Source: Bifidobacterium tibiigranuli
GTDB taxonomy: Bacteria > Actinomycetota > Actinomycetes > Actinomycetales > Bifidobacteriaceae
Assembly (NCBI RefSeq): GCF_009371885.1
Contig: NZ_QLZA01000006.1
Span: 143,927-207,926 of the forward strand
Length of the DNA: 64,000 nt
Direction: 5' to 3'
Shown here: one piece after another, positions 45,392 through 54,068 of the stretch
Numbering within the stretch: the first letter of the stretch is position 1
Layout of the letters: each line of letters opens with the position of its first letter
Translations under genes and position numbers: made by a program
Notes under the pieces: model-generated
Seen by the model: the letters and a program-made list of their open reading frames with translations, nothing else
Told to the model about the DNA's origin: nothing
Database searches by the model: none

Positions 45392-46801
45392 CTACTGCTC
45401 CTCATGGTGGATGGTCTCGGTCTCTTGCTCGCTGCCGTCTGCAGCATCGGCATTCCGGGGCACTGCGTTCAGGGGCGCTGCGTTCTCTGTCTCCGCATGC
45501 TCGGGTGCCGCATCCCCGTCATCGGTCGCTGCGTCTGCGCCGTCGACCTGTGCGGATTCGGCATCTCCCGATTGCGCGGAATCGTGCGTCTGCTGCGCCG
45601 ATGGCGTAGGCGGTGCCGGCGGAACGGGCGGCATGGAATCCGCACCCTGCTGCTCGCCTTGACTCTGCTGCTCGCCTTGCTCCGGCGTACCGTTCTCCGG
45701 CGCATCATGTTCTTGCGCGGGCGGCACATGCGCATCGATTTGGTTTTGCGCATCATCCCCCTGCGCAGGCGGTACATCCACATCACCTTGGGCCGCGATT
45801 TCGCCGACATCCAGCCCACGCCCCCAAGTCATGGTCGTTTCGACCGATTTGAAGGTCTCGCCGTAGCGGCCCTTCCGGCCGGAATGCACCGACTTCGCCA
45901 GCCGCGCAATGCCTCCGTCGTCCTCGGAGTCGTCATGCATCGCCTCGACCACGGCGTTCATCGCCTGGAAGGTGCTGGCGTCGTGCTCCGGCATATTGCT
46001 CGCTGCCTCCACGGCCTCGATCGCGCCCACGCCCGTGACTGTCGCAGTCGACGTCGCGACGACCTGCTGCGCCTTGGATTTGGACTCGGTTTCGGAATCG
46101 GGGAAGAACAGCGCGGAATCATAGGAGCCGTGCTCCTGGTCGCGCACGATTTTGCCGTTGTGCAGCTCCACGACGCGCTTGCGCATCGAGTTGACGATCT
46201 CCTCGTTATGCGTCGCCATCACAATCGTGGTCCCGGTGCGGTTGATCGCCTCAAGCACCTCCATGATGCCCAGCGAGGTCGTGGGGTCGAGATTGCCGGT
46301 CGGCTCGTCGGCCAGCAGTATCTGTGGATGGTTCACATAGGCCCTTGCGATGGCCACGCGCTGCGCCTCGCCGCCGGAGAGCTCATGCGGGTAGTTGCTT
46401 TCCTTGCCCACAAGCCCTACGGTTTCCAGCACCTTCGGCACCAAGGAGCTGATCGTGGAACGGCTGGTGCCGATCACTTCGAGGGCGAAGGCGACGTTCT
46501 GCCAGACGGTCTTGTTGTTTAGCAGCTTGTAGTCCTGGAACACGAAGCCTATCGAACGGCGGTACTGCGGCACCTGGCTGTTGGCCAGCCGGCGCAGGTC
46601 GTTGCCGGCGACGCGAATCTCCCCGTCCGTGGCCTCCTCCTCGTGCAGCAGGAGGCTCAGCAGGGTCGTCTTGCCCGAGCCCGAAGCCCCCACCAGAAAG
46701 ACGAAGTCGCCGCGATCGACGTGCACCGTGACGTCGTCGAGCGCAGGTCGAGTGCCTTTGGGATAGACCTTGGAAACGTGGTCCAGCGAAATAAGCGCCA
46801 T
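45392..46801 (-). CDS. ftsE: Cell division ATP-binding protein FtsE with long acidic C-terminal extension
   Basis: ATPase of the FtsEX complex. The ABC domain spans residues 1 to about 225: Walker [10 protein letters not shown] (38-46), signature [14 protein letters not shown], Walker [14 protein letters not shown]. The remaining about 245 residues are absent from standard FtsE (about 230 residues) and are acidic and rich in Pro, Gln, Ala and Asp, with several short repeated blocks (SQGEQQ, PPAQ). Low complexity suggests a disordered tail, perhaps a docking region for division proteins. 38 bp downstream of prfB. Confidence 0.94.
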   Translation of the reverse strand: MALISLDHVSKVYPKGTRPALDDVTVHVDRGDFVFLVGASGSGKTTLLSLLLHEEEATDGEIRVAGNDLRRLANSQVPQYRRSIGFVFQDYKLLNNKTVWQNVAFALEVIGTSRSTISSLVPKVLETVGLVGKESNYPHELSGGEAQRVAIARAYVNHPQILLADEPTGNLDPTTSLGIMEVLEAINRTGTTIVMATHNEEIVNSMRKRVVELHNGKIVRDQEHGSYDSALFFPDSETESKSKAQQVVATSTATVTGVGAIEAVEAASNMPEHDASTFQAMNAVVEAMHDDSEDDGGIARLAKSVHSGRKGRYGETFKSVETTMTWGRGLDVGEIAAQGDVDVPPAQGDDAQNQIDAHVPPAQEHDAPENGTPEQGEQQSQGEQQGADSMPPVPPAPPTPSAQQTHDSAQSGDAESAQVDGADAATDDGDAAPEHAETENAAPLNAVPRNADAADGSEQETETIHHEEQ

Positions 46802-46838
46802 GCTATGCCATCCTTACCATTCACTCTGTTTTCAGGGT

Positions 46839-47978
46839 TTACTTCCCGGCAGTCTCTTCGGCTTCGGCCGCCTCACGGCGCTGCTCATGCCGCCAGCGGA
46901 TGCCCGCGTCGATGAACCCGTCGATATCGCCCTCGAAGACCGCCTGGGTCTGCGAGGTCTCGTAGCCGGTGCGCAGGTCCTTGACCATCTGATACGGGTG
47001 CAGCACATAGGAGCGCATCTGGTCGCCCCAGCTGGCCTTGATATCGCCGGCAAGCTCCTTCTTCTTCTTGGCTTCCGCCTCGTGCCGCATCACGAGCAGG
47101 CGTGACTGCAGGACGGCCATCGCGGCCGCGCGGTTCTGAATCTGGCTGCGCTCGTCCTGCATGGTCACCACGGTGTTCGTGGGCAAGTGGGTGATGCGCA
47201 CCGCGGAATACGTGGTGTTCACGCCCTGGCCGCCAGGGCCCGAGGAGCAGTAGGTATCCACGCGAATATCCGAATCCGGGATGTCGATGTGATCGGTCTC
47301 CTCGACCAGCGGCACCACTTCGACGGCGGCGAAGCTGGTCTGACGACGGCCCTGATTGTCGAAGGGCGAGATGCGCACCAGCCGGTGCGTGCCGCCCTCG
47401 ACCGAAAGCCGGCCGTAGGCGTACGGCGCGTTGACCTGGAAGGTGGCTGATTTAATGCCGGCCTCTTCGGCGTAGGAAGTGTCCATCACCTTGGCCTTGT
47501 AGCCGTCGCGCTCGGCCCAGCGCAGGTACATACGCAGCAACATCTGCGCGAAGTCGGCCGCATCAACGCCGCCGGCGCCCGAGCGGATCGTCACGACAGC
47601 CGAACGAGCGTCGTACTCGCCGTCAAGCAAGGTCTGGATCTCCATCTCGTCGAGATCCTTCTGGATTGCACCCACCTCGGAGCGGGCTTCGGCGAGCGAA
47701 TCGTCATCACCCTCCTCCTGGCCCAGCTCGAACAGCGTCTCAGCATCGTCAAGACGCTCCCCCAAGCTGTCCAGCTTCTTGACCTGCGACTGCTCTGCCG
47801 ACAACCGGCTCGTCACCTTCTGCGCGTTTTCAGGGTCATCCCACAATCCGGGCGCGGACGCCTGACGTTCGAGATCCTCGATCTCGGCCTTGAGCCGTTC
47901 GACATTCAGCGCCTTGGCGATGGACTCGTACTTGGTCCGCGCCTCGCCGAGCGCCTGGGAAAAATCAAAATCTGCCAT
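46839..47978 (-). CDS. prfB: Peptide chain release factor 2
   Basis: Terminates translation at UGA and UAA. The 379-residue protein carries the SPF anticodon-like tripeptide ([12 protein letters not shown]) and the GGQ catalytic motif ([12 protein letters not shown]). The frame is continuous, so there is no programmed +1 frameshift site like that of many bacterial prfB genes. The ATG at 47978 starts [21 protein letters not shown]; a Met three bases upstream is also possible. Heads the prfB-ftsE-ftsX-CHAP-smpB cluster, which keeps this order in many actinobacteria. Confidence 0.96.
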   Translation of the reverse strand: MADFDFSQALGEARTKYESIAKALNVERLKAEIEDLERQASAPGLWDDPENAQKVTSRLSAEQSQVKKLDSLGERLDDAETLFELGQEEGDDDSLAEARSEVGAIQKDLDEMEIQTLLDGEYDARSAVVTIRSGAGGVDAADFAQMLLRMYLRWAERDGYKAKVMDTSYAEEAGIKSATFQVNAPYAYGRLSVEGGTHRLVRISPFDNQGRRQTSFAAVEVVPLVEETDHIDIPDSDIRVDTYCSSGPGGQGVNTTYSAVRITHLPTNTVVTMQDERSQIQNRAAAMAVLQSRLLVMRHEAEAKKKKELAGDIKASWGDQMRSYVLHPYQMVKDLRTGYETSQTQAVFEGDIDGFIDAGIRWRHEQRREAAEAEETAGK

Positions 47979-48169
47979 CATTACCACCATACATACGTAC
48001 TGTTTGAAAATATCATCGTCGACCACGCGTCAACAGGGCCTGCACAAACCGGCCCGCATGATCTGCCCGTCCGGCAAGCCCTGCTCGCACTATGCAGCAT
48101 CGGGCCGCGAACCTGCCCAAGCGTATTCAGTGCATGGCATATGAACGGGATCATGCCGAAAGAGCCGCG

Positions 48170-48301
48170 TCAAAGACCTGCGTAAATCGCAGGAATCACC
48201 AGCGCGAGCAGCATTGCTACGGCCAGCACGATGCACACCGTGCGCGTCACCACGCGCCGGCGGTTCTCGCGCCGCAGCCGATCATCGCGTTCCTTGCTCA
48301 T
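48170..48301 (-). CDS. Small single-pass membrane peptide, 43 residues
   Basis: An uninterrupted 43-residue frame upstream of prfB. The first 20 residues are strongly basic (MSKERDDRLRRENRRRVVTR), followed by one membrane helix (VCIVLAVAMLLALVIPAIYA) and a Leu stop. Basic-inside topology is clear. The ribosome binding site is weak (GTGAAG 8 nt from ATG). Unknown function; comparable tiny proteins beside division genes exist in actinobacteria. It is below many gene-caller limits. Confidence 0.6.
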   Translation of the reverse strand: MSKERDDRLRRENRRRVVTRTVCIVLAVAMLLALVIPAIYAGL

Positions 48302-48438
48302 AGGGCTTCACTGTACTCATGCGTGCGTACGAGCGGCAGAATCGAGTGGGCGAAGCCGTGGCAGGCCGGTACTGGTGGATGTGGCCGTCCTGCTGCTCTC
48401 ATCGGTGCACTCTCATCGATGCAGGCGCATGTTCCGGT

Positions 48439-48551
48439 ATCGTACGTTTTCCTAATCGTTTATGGACTCCGTGTTGGATAACGTACGCTTACTCGTGTTC
48501 AGCGTACGTTATCCAATACGGAGTCCATAAGCATGCCATGCAACGTACGCT
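48439..48551. repeat. Intergenic four-copy inverted motif block (motif AGCGTACGTTATCC)
   Basis: Four copies alternate: ATCGTACGTTTTCC (48439-48452), TTGGATAACGTACGCT (48474-48489), AGCGTACGTTATCCAA (48501-48516) and CAACGTACGCT (48541-48551). The middle pair extends into 29-bp arms with one mismatch (48461-48489 and 48501-48529, 11-bp spacer). Shares its motif with 14599-14713. Lies between the small peptide gene and dapD. Confidence 0.9.
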
Positions 48552-48585
48552 CGCCTAAGCTTCGTTGTATCGTGTGTGGTGATTG

Positions 48586-48606
48586 CACTGTGTTGACTAC
48601 ACAGTG
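48586..48606. promoter_or_regulatory. Palindrome upstream of dapD
   Basis: CACTGTGT - TGACT - ACACAGTG, perfect 8-bp arms, about 90 bp before the dapD ATG. A partial second copy (CTGTGTTGTCTACGCAG) follows at about 48616-48632. Could be an operator for lysine-pathway control. Confidence 0.5.
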
Positions 48607-48695
48607 TTGGCTGCGCTGTGTTGTCTACGCAGTGGCGGGACGCACCGCCGAACCGGTATAACGAAATGCACATATGTATATGTAAAGGAGCACAC

Positions 48696-49685
48696 ATGAG
48701 CGACGAACGCACTGCATGGGGCTGGGGACTTGCCTCGATTGACGAATCCGGAGCCACGCTGGACACTTGGTATCCCGAGCTGCACTTGGGAGACGCACCG
48801 AGCGAGTCCGCGCGGCCGAAGCACGGATTCGATGGGGTATCGCACGAGGATCCGGACGCGCGAGGCGTTAAGCGCATCCCGGTGTTCACGGTTTCGCAGC
48901 TCGATGGCGACATTGTCGATGCGGCCGATGCCTACCTGCGCCTGCACCTGCTGAGCATGCGCTTGGCCAAGCCGAACACGCTGAATCTGGATGGCATCTT
49001 CGCCAAGCTCACCAATGTGGTGTGGACGAATTACGGGCCATTCGCCGTCGAAAACTTCGCCCAGCGCAAGCTCGACGTGGAAGCAGCGGCAATGCGCACC
49101 AACCCGGGTGTGCCGCACGCAGCCGTCAACGTGCTCTCGATCGACAAGTTCCCGCGCATGGTCGATTACGTCGTGCCCACCGGCGTGCGTATCGGCGACG
49201 CCGACCGCGTGCGGCTGGGTGCGTACCTGTCCGAAGGCACCACGGTGATGCACGCTGGCTTCGTGAACTACAACGCCGGCACGCTGGGTACTTCGATGGT
49301 CGAGGGCCGCATCTCGCAGGGCGTCGTCGTGGGCGACGGCTCCGATATCGGCGGCGGTGCCTCTACCATGGGCACGCTGTCGGGCGGCGGCAAGCTGCGC
49401 AACTCAATCGGCGAGCATAGCCTAGTCGGCGCGAACGCCGGCATCGGCATCTCGCTGGGCGACAACTGCGTGGTGGAGGCTGGGCTCTACGTGACCGCCG
49501 GCACCAAGATCACCGTCGTCGACAAGACCAAAAAGGCCGCCGGAGAACCCTTCGACGTGGTCAAGGGCGCGGACTTGTCCGGCAAGGACAATCTGCTGTT
49601 CATCCGCAATTCGATCACCGGCGGCATCGAAGCCCGCCAGCGCAAAACCGGCATCGAGCTCAACGCCGCCCTGCACAAGAACTAG
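48696..49685 (+). CDS. dapD: 2,3,4,5-tetrahydropyridine-2,6-dicarboxylate N-succinyltransferase
   Basis: Succinylates tetrahydrodipicolinate in diaminopimelate and lysine synthesis. 329 residues; left-handed beta-helix hexapeptide repeats are visible ([54 protein letters not shown], then [20 protein letters not shown]). The N-terminal half ([31 protein letters not shown]) matches the actinobacterial DapD type. Start 48696 follows AAAGGAGCACAC. Confidence 0.95.
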   Translation: MSDERTAWGWGLASIDESGATLDTWYPELHLGDAPSESARPKHGFDGVSHEDPDARGVKRIPVFTVSQLDGDIVDAADAYLRLHLLSMRLAKPNTLNLDGIFAKLTNVVWTNYGPFAVENFAQRKLDVEAAAMRTNPGVPHAAVNVLSIDKFPRMVDYVVPTGVRIGDADRVRLGAYLSEGTTVMHAGFVNYNAGTLGTSMVEGRISQGVVVGDGSDIGGGASTMGTLSGGGKLRNSIGEHSLVGANAGIGISLGDNCVVEAGLYVTAGTKITVVDKTKKAAGEPFDVVKGADLSGKDNLLFIRNSITGGIEARQRKTGIELNAALHKN

Positions 49686-49740
49686 GCCCAGAACCGGCAA
49701 CCAAGGTCTTATGCGTCTCACGCCAATCTCCCACGACCCC

Positions 49741-49853
49741 CAGCGTCCGTTGTGTAGCGTTGCCCGAAGACTAGCGCTACACAACGGACGCTGGGCACTG
49801 CTGAGCGGCAGGATTGTAGCGACAGGCATGAGTCAGCGCTACATAACGGACGC
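49741..49853. repeat. Intergenic four-copy inverted motif block (motif GCGTCCGTTRTGTAGCG)
   Basis: CAGCGTCCGTTGTGTAGCG (49741-49759) pairs exactly with its complement at 49775-49793. A degraded forward copy (TTGTAGCG, 49814-49821) and a second reverse copy (CGCTACATAACGGACGC, 49837-49853) follow. The block lies downstream of dapD, between it and the convergent HXXEE gene. Confidence 0.83.
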
Positions 49854-49896
49854 AAACAGTGACCTGCCGCGCCCACTGCGCCCATTGCACTGTTAC

Positions 49897-50403
49897 TTAT
49901 CCGCGCACGATGCGTTCGATGGCTCCAGCGTATCGGTGCAGCAGTTGCAGATTCGCACCTGCGACAGCTGTTACCACAACAGTCCAGATAATGGCGGGAA
50001 CCATGTCAAGAGCGTGGGCCGTAACGACTATCACTCCAATATTGATGGGAAGCGTGACCGCGGCGGTGACGCTGCCCGGATTCCATGAATGCGAGCGCAG
50101 CGCGAACCCAAGATGTCCCAGCAGATGCAGCGAATTCGCGAATGTCACCGCAAACACCACTGGCGCAAAGGATACGAGGCCTGCGCAGAACATCGCGACG
50201 CCATACAGCACGATTTCCTCCGCTATGCAGGCAGACAGCGCAGGAGTCGAAGGGTAATACTCCCTGTTCCTGATCCAATAGTCCCGCGCATACCGTTTAT
50301 CGCTGGCATGCCTCTCGATCCAAGGCCTGCAGCGGATGATCTCCTCGAACTCATGAATCACAAACAACGCGAATGACGCATATGCCAACGTCATGATGCT
50401 CAT
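49897..50403 (-). CDS. HXXEE domain-containing membrane protein
   Basis: A 168-residue protein of the HXXEE family (named for the invariant motif). The motif is at residues 17-21 (HEFEE), followed by RPWIERHASDKRY and about four predicted helices, two of them with polar residues (HLLGHLGF). Function of the family is unknown; membrane enzyme-like ligands are suspected. GAAGGGCGG precedes the start ATG. Convergent with dapD across the repeat block. Confidence 0.8.
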   Translation of the reverse strand: MSIMTLAYASFALFVIHEFEEIIRCRPWIERHASDKRYARDYWIRNREYYPSTPALSACIAEEIVLYGVAMFCAGLVSFAPVVFAVTFANSLHLLGHLGFALRSHSWNPGSVTAAVTLPINIGVIVVTAHALDMVPAIIWTVVVTAVAGANLQLLHRYAGAIERIVRG

Positions 50404-50604
50404 CGTTGCCGCCCTTCCCTGGTACGCCGCGCCGTCGCGCGTCTACGATGCCGAATATACCCCATATGCCAGCTAGAACCATGGTGCGCATTCAAGGGCA
50501 TCTCATCCGATGATTGTTTGGGCGAATATCTTCTGCTCGGTCACAAGGCGCAATGCTCGATCGAAGATTGGCGGCGAGCTCAACGAATTGTTGAGCACCG
50601 ATAC

Positions 50605-50617
50605 ATTGTTATACAAT
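50605..50617. promoter_or_regulatory. Palindrome upstream of relB, candidate antitoxin operator
   Basis: ATTGT - TAT - ACAAT, perfect 5-bp arms, 45 bp before the antitoxin ATG and overlapping a possible -10 element (TATACA). The 259-bp gap 50404-50662 holds nothing else recognisable except AGGAGG before the ATG. Confidence 0.55.
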
Positions 50618-50662
50618 ATGAATACATCCGTCATACGAATAGCTGAAAGGAGGTGAATAACT

Positions 50663-50914
50663 ATGGCTAGTGCAACCATCGCCGTCCGCACTGATCCGGA
50701 CACCAAACGCCAGGCTCAGAAAATCTTCAAAGATATGGGGCTCGACATGAGCACCGCCGTCAACATGTTCCTGCATCAAACCGTTCATGAGCACCGGCTG
50801 CCGTTCCATCCCGGGCTCACTCAGTTCGAACAGGCCGTGCTCGAAGCCGACAGCGGGCCAAAACGCCAATTCGACAACGTTGATGAGCTTATGAAAGAGC
50901 TTCGCAGTGCTTGA
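50663..50914 (+). CDS. RelB/DinJ family antitoxin
   Basis: 83-residue antitoxin with an N-terminal ribbon-helix-helix DNA-binding fold (ASATIAVRTDPDTKRQAQKIFKDMGLDMSTAVNMFLHQTV), the DinJ pattern. The C-terminal half is flexible and binds toxin. Strong ribosome binding site AAAGGAGGTG lies 7 nt upstream. Overlaps the toxin gene by 8 nt, so both are made from one mRNA with coupled translation. Probably represses its own promoter at the palindrome 50605-50617. Confidence 0.92.
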   Translation: MASATIAVRTDPDTKRQAQKIFKDMGLDMSTAVNMFLHQTVHEHRLPFHPGLTQFEQAVLEADSGPKRQFDNVDELMKELRSA

Positions 50915-51188
50915 ACACATTGAGCGATCAAGTTCATTTCTGCGACAGGTGAAGAGGCTGCGAAGCAAGCACTACAATCTCGACCTCTTGGAAGCGGCAA
51001 TACAGCACCTTATGTCGACTGACAGGAACATGCTCATCACCCATTACCGCGATCATGCTCTCACTGGAAACCTTCAAGGATATCGTGAACTGCATATCGA
51101 CAGCGATTGGCTGCTCGTGTATCGCATCGAGAACAACACGCTTACGTTGGTGCTCGTTGCCACAGGAAGCCACGACGAACTGCTGTGA
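50907..51188 (+). CDS. YafQ family mRNA interferase toxin
   Basis: 93-residue RelE-superfamily ribosome-dependent endoribonuclease. It starts at GTG inside relB. Conserved catalytic-type residues are seen: the H-A-L-T-G-N-L-Q-G-Y-R-E-L-H-I-D-S-D-W-L-L-V-Y-R-I stretch, and the terminal ATGSHDELL, where H of GSH corresponds to the active-site histidine of YafQ. Gene order antitoxin-toxin is standard. Its stop touches the end of the converging CPBP remnant. Confidence 0.92.
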   Translation: MLEHIERSSSFLRQVKRLRSKHYNLDLLEAAIQHLMSTDRNMLITHYRDHALTGNLQGYRELHIDSDWLLVYRIENNTLTLVLVATGSHDELL

Positions 51189-51542
51189 CTATCGACTCCA
51201 TTGTTTTCGACCGGGTATCTGATGGGTCAGCACAAGAACCACAGCAATCGCGGCCATGACGACCCACGCCACCCAGCCGAGCGGACCCACTACAGCTGGG
51301 TCCGAAGGAGCACCGGCAGCCGAGAACAACAGGAACGCCGCGCCCGCCGCATTGAACGCACCGTGCGCGACAACAGAGGGCCAGATATTGACTGAGCGGA
51401 TGCGGAGCCATCCGACGAGCACGCCATAGGCAATGCAGCCAATCACCATCAGCAGCAATCCGACGAAATTCGGACGGTTGAAGTTATAGCCGAGCAGGGC
51501 AATCGGAGCATGCCACAGCGCCCAGCGACCCCTTCGTGCCAA
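51189..51542 (-). pseudogene. Truncated CPBP intramembrane metalloprotease (CAAX protease family)
   Basis: The remaining frame contains two of the family's motifs, the His of LWHAPIALLGYNF and the H-x-x-x-N of VVAHGAFNAAG, plus helices, but lacks the first motif (EExxWR) and the preceding N-terminal helices. It opens within the 28 bp after the gltA stop without ribosome binding site. So the 5' two-thirds is missing, and the enzyme must be inactive. It ends directly against the yafQ stop, suggesting an insertion or deletion event. Confidence 0.8.
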
Positions 51543-51569
51543 TAAGCATGAGATAGCGCTGTAAAGGAG

Positions 51570-52862
51570 CTACCGCTCCTCCATCGGGACGTAGTCACGC
51601 TTGGCTTCGCCGGTATAGACCTGGCGGGGGCGGCCGATCTTGGCGTCGGGGTCGGCGAGCATCTCACGGTACTGCGCAATCCAGCCGGGGATGCGGCCCA
51701 AGGCGAACAGCGTGGTGAACATGGCCGGATCGAAGCCGATGGCGCGGTAGATCAGGCCCGTGTAGAAATCGACGTTCGGGTACAGATGCCGGGAGACGAA
51801 GTACTCGTCGCTGAGCGCGATACGCTCAAGCTCGGTTGCCACGTCGAAGAGCGCACGCTCCTCCAGGGAGAGCTTGAGCGTGTCCTCGCGTTCAAGCAGC
51901 TGTTCAAGATACTGCCGTGCAATCGCAGCCCTGGGATCGTAGGATTTGTAGACGCGGTGCCCAAGTCCGGAGATGCGCCGCCCCTCGCTTTTAGCCTTGT
52001 CTACGAATTCCTTGACGCTCAGGCCGCTGTCGCGAATGGCTTTGAGCTGGCGCAGCACGGCCTCGTTCGCCCCGCCATGCAACGGTCCGGAGAGCGCGTT
52101 GATGCCTGCGGCGATGGAGGAATACAGATTCGCATGAGCGCTGCCCGCGATGCGCACCACCGAAGTGGAGCAGTTCTGTTCATGATCAGCGTGGATGATA
52201 AGCAGCCGGCCCAGCGCGTGCACGTAGAGCGGGTCCGATTCGAACGGTTCGTAGGGCACAGCGAAGCACATGCGCAGGAAGTCGTCGACGTAGCCGCGCG
52301 CATAATCCGGATAGAGCATCGGCTCATCGCGCCGGCGGCGGAAGATGTAGCTCACGATGGTGCGCACCTTGGCCATGATGATGGTCGCAGCCTCGTCCAG
52401 CTGGTCGGAATCGTTGGGATCCGTAGTATCCGGGTAGAAGGTCGCCAGCGCGTTGACCGCCGAGGCGAGCACGCTCATCGGGTGAGCAGCGCGCGGGAAG
52501 GACCCCAGGAAGGTGCGGAAGTCCTCCCCCACCATCGTGCGATGATTCACGTCAGAGCTGAAATTGTCGTACTGTTCCTTCGTCGGCAATTCGCCGAAAC
52601 GCAGCAGCCACGCGACCTCCAAGAAGTCTGATTGGTCGCACAACTGCTCGATCGGATACCCACGGTAGCGCAGCACTGAATTGTTGCCGTCGATGTAGGT
52701 GATCTTCGATTCGCATTGCGCGGTGGTGAGGAAACCAGGGTCAAGCGTCACCCAGCCGTCGTTGCGCAGACTGGAAACCACGATGCCATCCGGGCCGGCT
52801 GTGGCCTTGACTACTGGCAGCTTGAATTTATTCGTGTCGATATCCAATTCGGCTGTGGCCAT
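51570..52862 (-). CDS. gltA: Citrate synthase
   Basis: Condenses acetyl-CoA and oxaloacetate, 430 residues. Signature motifs: GPLHGGANEAV, ISGLGHRVYKSYDPRA (catalytic His) and NVDFYTGLIYRAIGF; NCSTSVVRIAGSAHANLYSSIAAGI precedes them. A GAAAGGGGAG ribosome binding site precedes the ATG at 52862. Bifidobacteria use an incomplete TCA branch to reach 2-oxoglutarate for glutamate, and this fits that role. Confidence 0.95.
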   Translation of the reverse strand: MATAELDIDTNKFKLPVVKATAGPDGIVVSSLRNDGWVTLDPGFLTTAQCESKITYIDGNNSVLRYRGYPIEQLCDQSDFLEVAWLLRFGELPTKEQYDNFSSDVNHRTMVGEDFRTFLGSFPRAAHPMSVLASAVNALATFYPDTTDPNDSDQLDEAATIIMAKVRTIVSYIFRRRRDEPMLYPDYARGYVDDFLRMCFAVPYEPFESDPLYVHALGRLLIIHADHEQNCSTSVVRIAGSAHANLYSSIAAGINALSGPLHGGANEAVLRQLKAIRDSGLSVKEFVDKAKSEGRRISGLGHRVYKSYDPRAAIARQYLEQLLEREDTLKLSLEERALFDVATELERIALSDEYFVSRHLYPNVDFYTGLIYRAIGFDPAMFTTLFALGRIPGWIAQYREMLADPDAKIGRPRQVYTGEAKRDYVPMEER

Positions 52863-53088
52863 CGGCGCTCCCCTTTCGGATCAGTCCGGCTGCTCGCAGC
52901 GACATGGGGCGCGCAATTGGCGTGTCCCGGCAGCTGGCGCAACACCGTCAGCCCGTCGGATGGCGAGACCCGTGCATACGGGTACCGGGAAAGTCATACT
53001 ATCAGACCAACATGCGCAATTCGGTAAACAATGCCACGGATCATCAGCCGTCATTGGCTGCGAACTGGCGGAATTGCGCGAAAACGTG

Positions 53089-53126
53089 TAGGCGGGCCGC
53101 CGCAACATGCGCGACGACCCGCCTAC
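53089..53126. terminator. Transcription terminator hairpin downstream of map
   Basis: GTAGGCGGG at one end pairs with CCCGCCTAC at the other, with near-complementary inner bases. On the minus strand it follows the map stop by about 60 bp and is followed by CGTTTT. The other bases of the 321-bp gap 52863-53183 form the gltA upstream region; no gene is seen there. Confidence 0.75.
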
Positions 53127-53183
53127 AGCAGTCTCAAAACTGCCTGACTAGCCTTTATTCAAGGTATTCAACTCTTCAGTCAA

Positions 53184-53960
53184 TCAATCCCGCGTGGTGA
53201 GGATAACCGGCCCGTTGTCGGTTATGGCGATTGTGTGCTCGGTGTGTGCGCCGCGCGAGCCATCGGACGAGCGCAGCGTCCAGCCATCCTTAGGATCCTG
53301 ATAGATCTCGTTGGTGGTCTTGAGGAACCACGGTTCGATGGCGATGACCAGGCCCGAGCGCAGACGGTACCCGTGGTGCGCCTTGCCGTCGTTGGCCACA
53401 TGCGGATCGCCATGCATGATATGGCCGACGCCGTGACCGCCGAAATCGAGGTTGATCGGGTAGCCTTGCGAGCGTGCGACGTCTCCGATCGCGTTGGAGA
53501 TATCTCCCAGCCGATTGCCCGGCTGCGCCTGCGCGATGCCAGCCACGAGCGCGTCCTCGGTGCACTTGATCAGCCGCAGATCCTCCGGATCCGCATCCCT
53601 GCCGACCACGAAGCTGATGGCCGAATCACCGACCCAGCCGTCCACGCTGATCGCGAGATCAAGTGAGACCAGATCACCGTCTTTGAGGTTGTAATCGTAC
53701 GGCACCCCGTGCAGCACGGCATCATTCACCGAAATGCAGATGTAATGTGCGAAGGGGCCGGTGCCGAAGTCCGGCGCATAATCCACGTAGCAGGATTCGG
53801 CACCCTTGCGGTCGGCGATGCGTTTGGCGACGAGCTCATCAATCTCAAGGAGATTCGTGCCGACTTTCGTCATGGCCTTCAATTCCTTGAGAATGCTGCC
53901 GACAAACCGGCCGGCAGGCTTCATCACTTCGATTTCCGCAGGTGTTTTCAGCTCTATCAT
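53184..53960 (-). CDS. map: Methionine aminopeptidase type I
   Basis: Removes N-terminal Met from new proteins; 258 residues. The five metal ligands are visible: two Asp (SVDGWVGDSAISF), His in GHGVGHIMHGDP, Glu in VIAIEPWF and Glu in HTEHTIAI. The family block TNLLEIDELVAKRIADRKGAESCYVDYAPDFGTGPFAHYICISVNDAVLHG precedes these. No N-terminal zinc-finger extension is present. Confidence 0.95.
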   Translation of the reverse strand: MIELKTPAEIEVMKPAGRFVGSILKELKAMTKVGTNLLEIDELVAKRIADRKGAESCYVDYAPDFGTGPFAHYICISVNDAVLHGVPYDYNLKDGDLVSLDLAISVDGWVGDSAISFVVGRDADPEDLRLIKCTEDALVAGIAQAQPGNRLGDISNAIGDVARSQGYPINLDFGGHGVGHIMHGDPHVANDGKAHHGYRLRSGLVIAIEPWFLKTTNEIYQDPKDGWTLRSSDGSRGAHTEHTIAITDNGPVILTTRD

Positions 53961-54068
53961 GCCTTCACCCTACTGCGCGTGCCTAACAACGCCTAACAAT
54001 AATGTCTCGTTGTTTTCTGCGACGCCGTCAGGCTTCCTGTACCGTCACCGTGCGGCTCGGTTTCGTTC

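Noticed and set aside
47890..47978. Programmed +1 frameshift in prfB
   Set aside because: The frame is continuous from the start through the GGQ motif with no early UGA.
48618..48695. Upstream TTG extension of dapD
   Set aside because: The ATG at 48696 has an AAAGGAG site, and the extra residues have no similarity to DapD.
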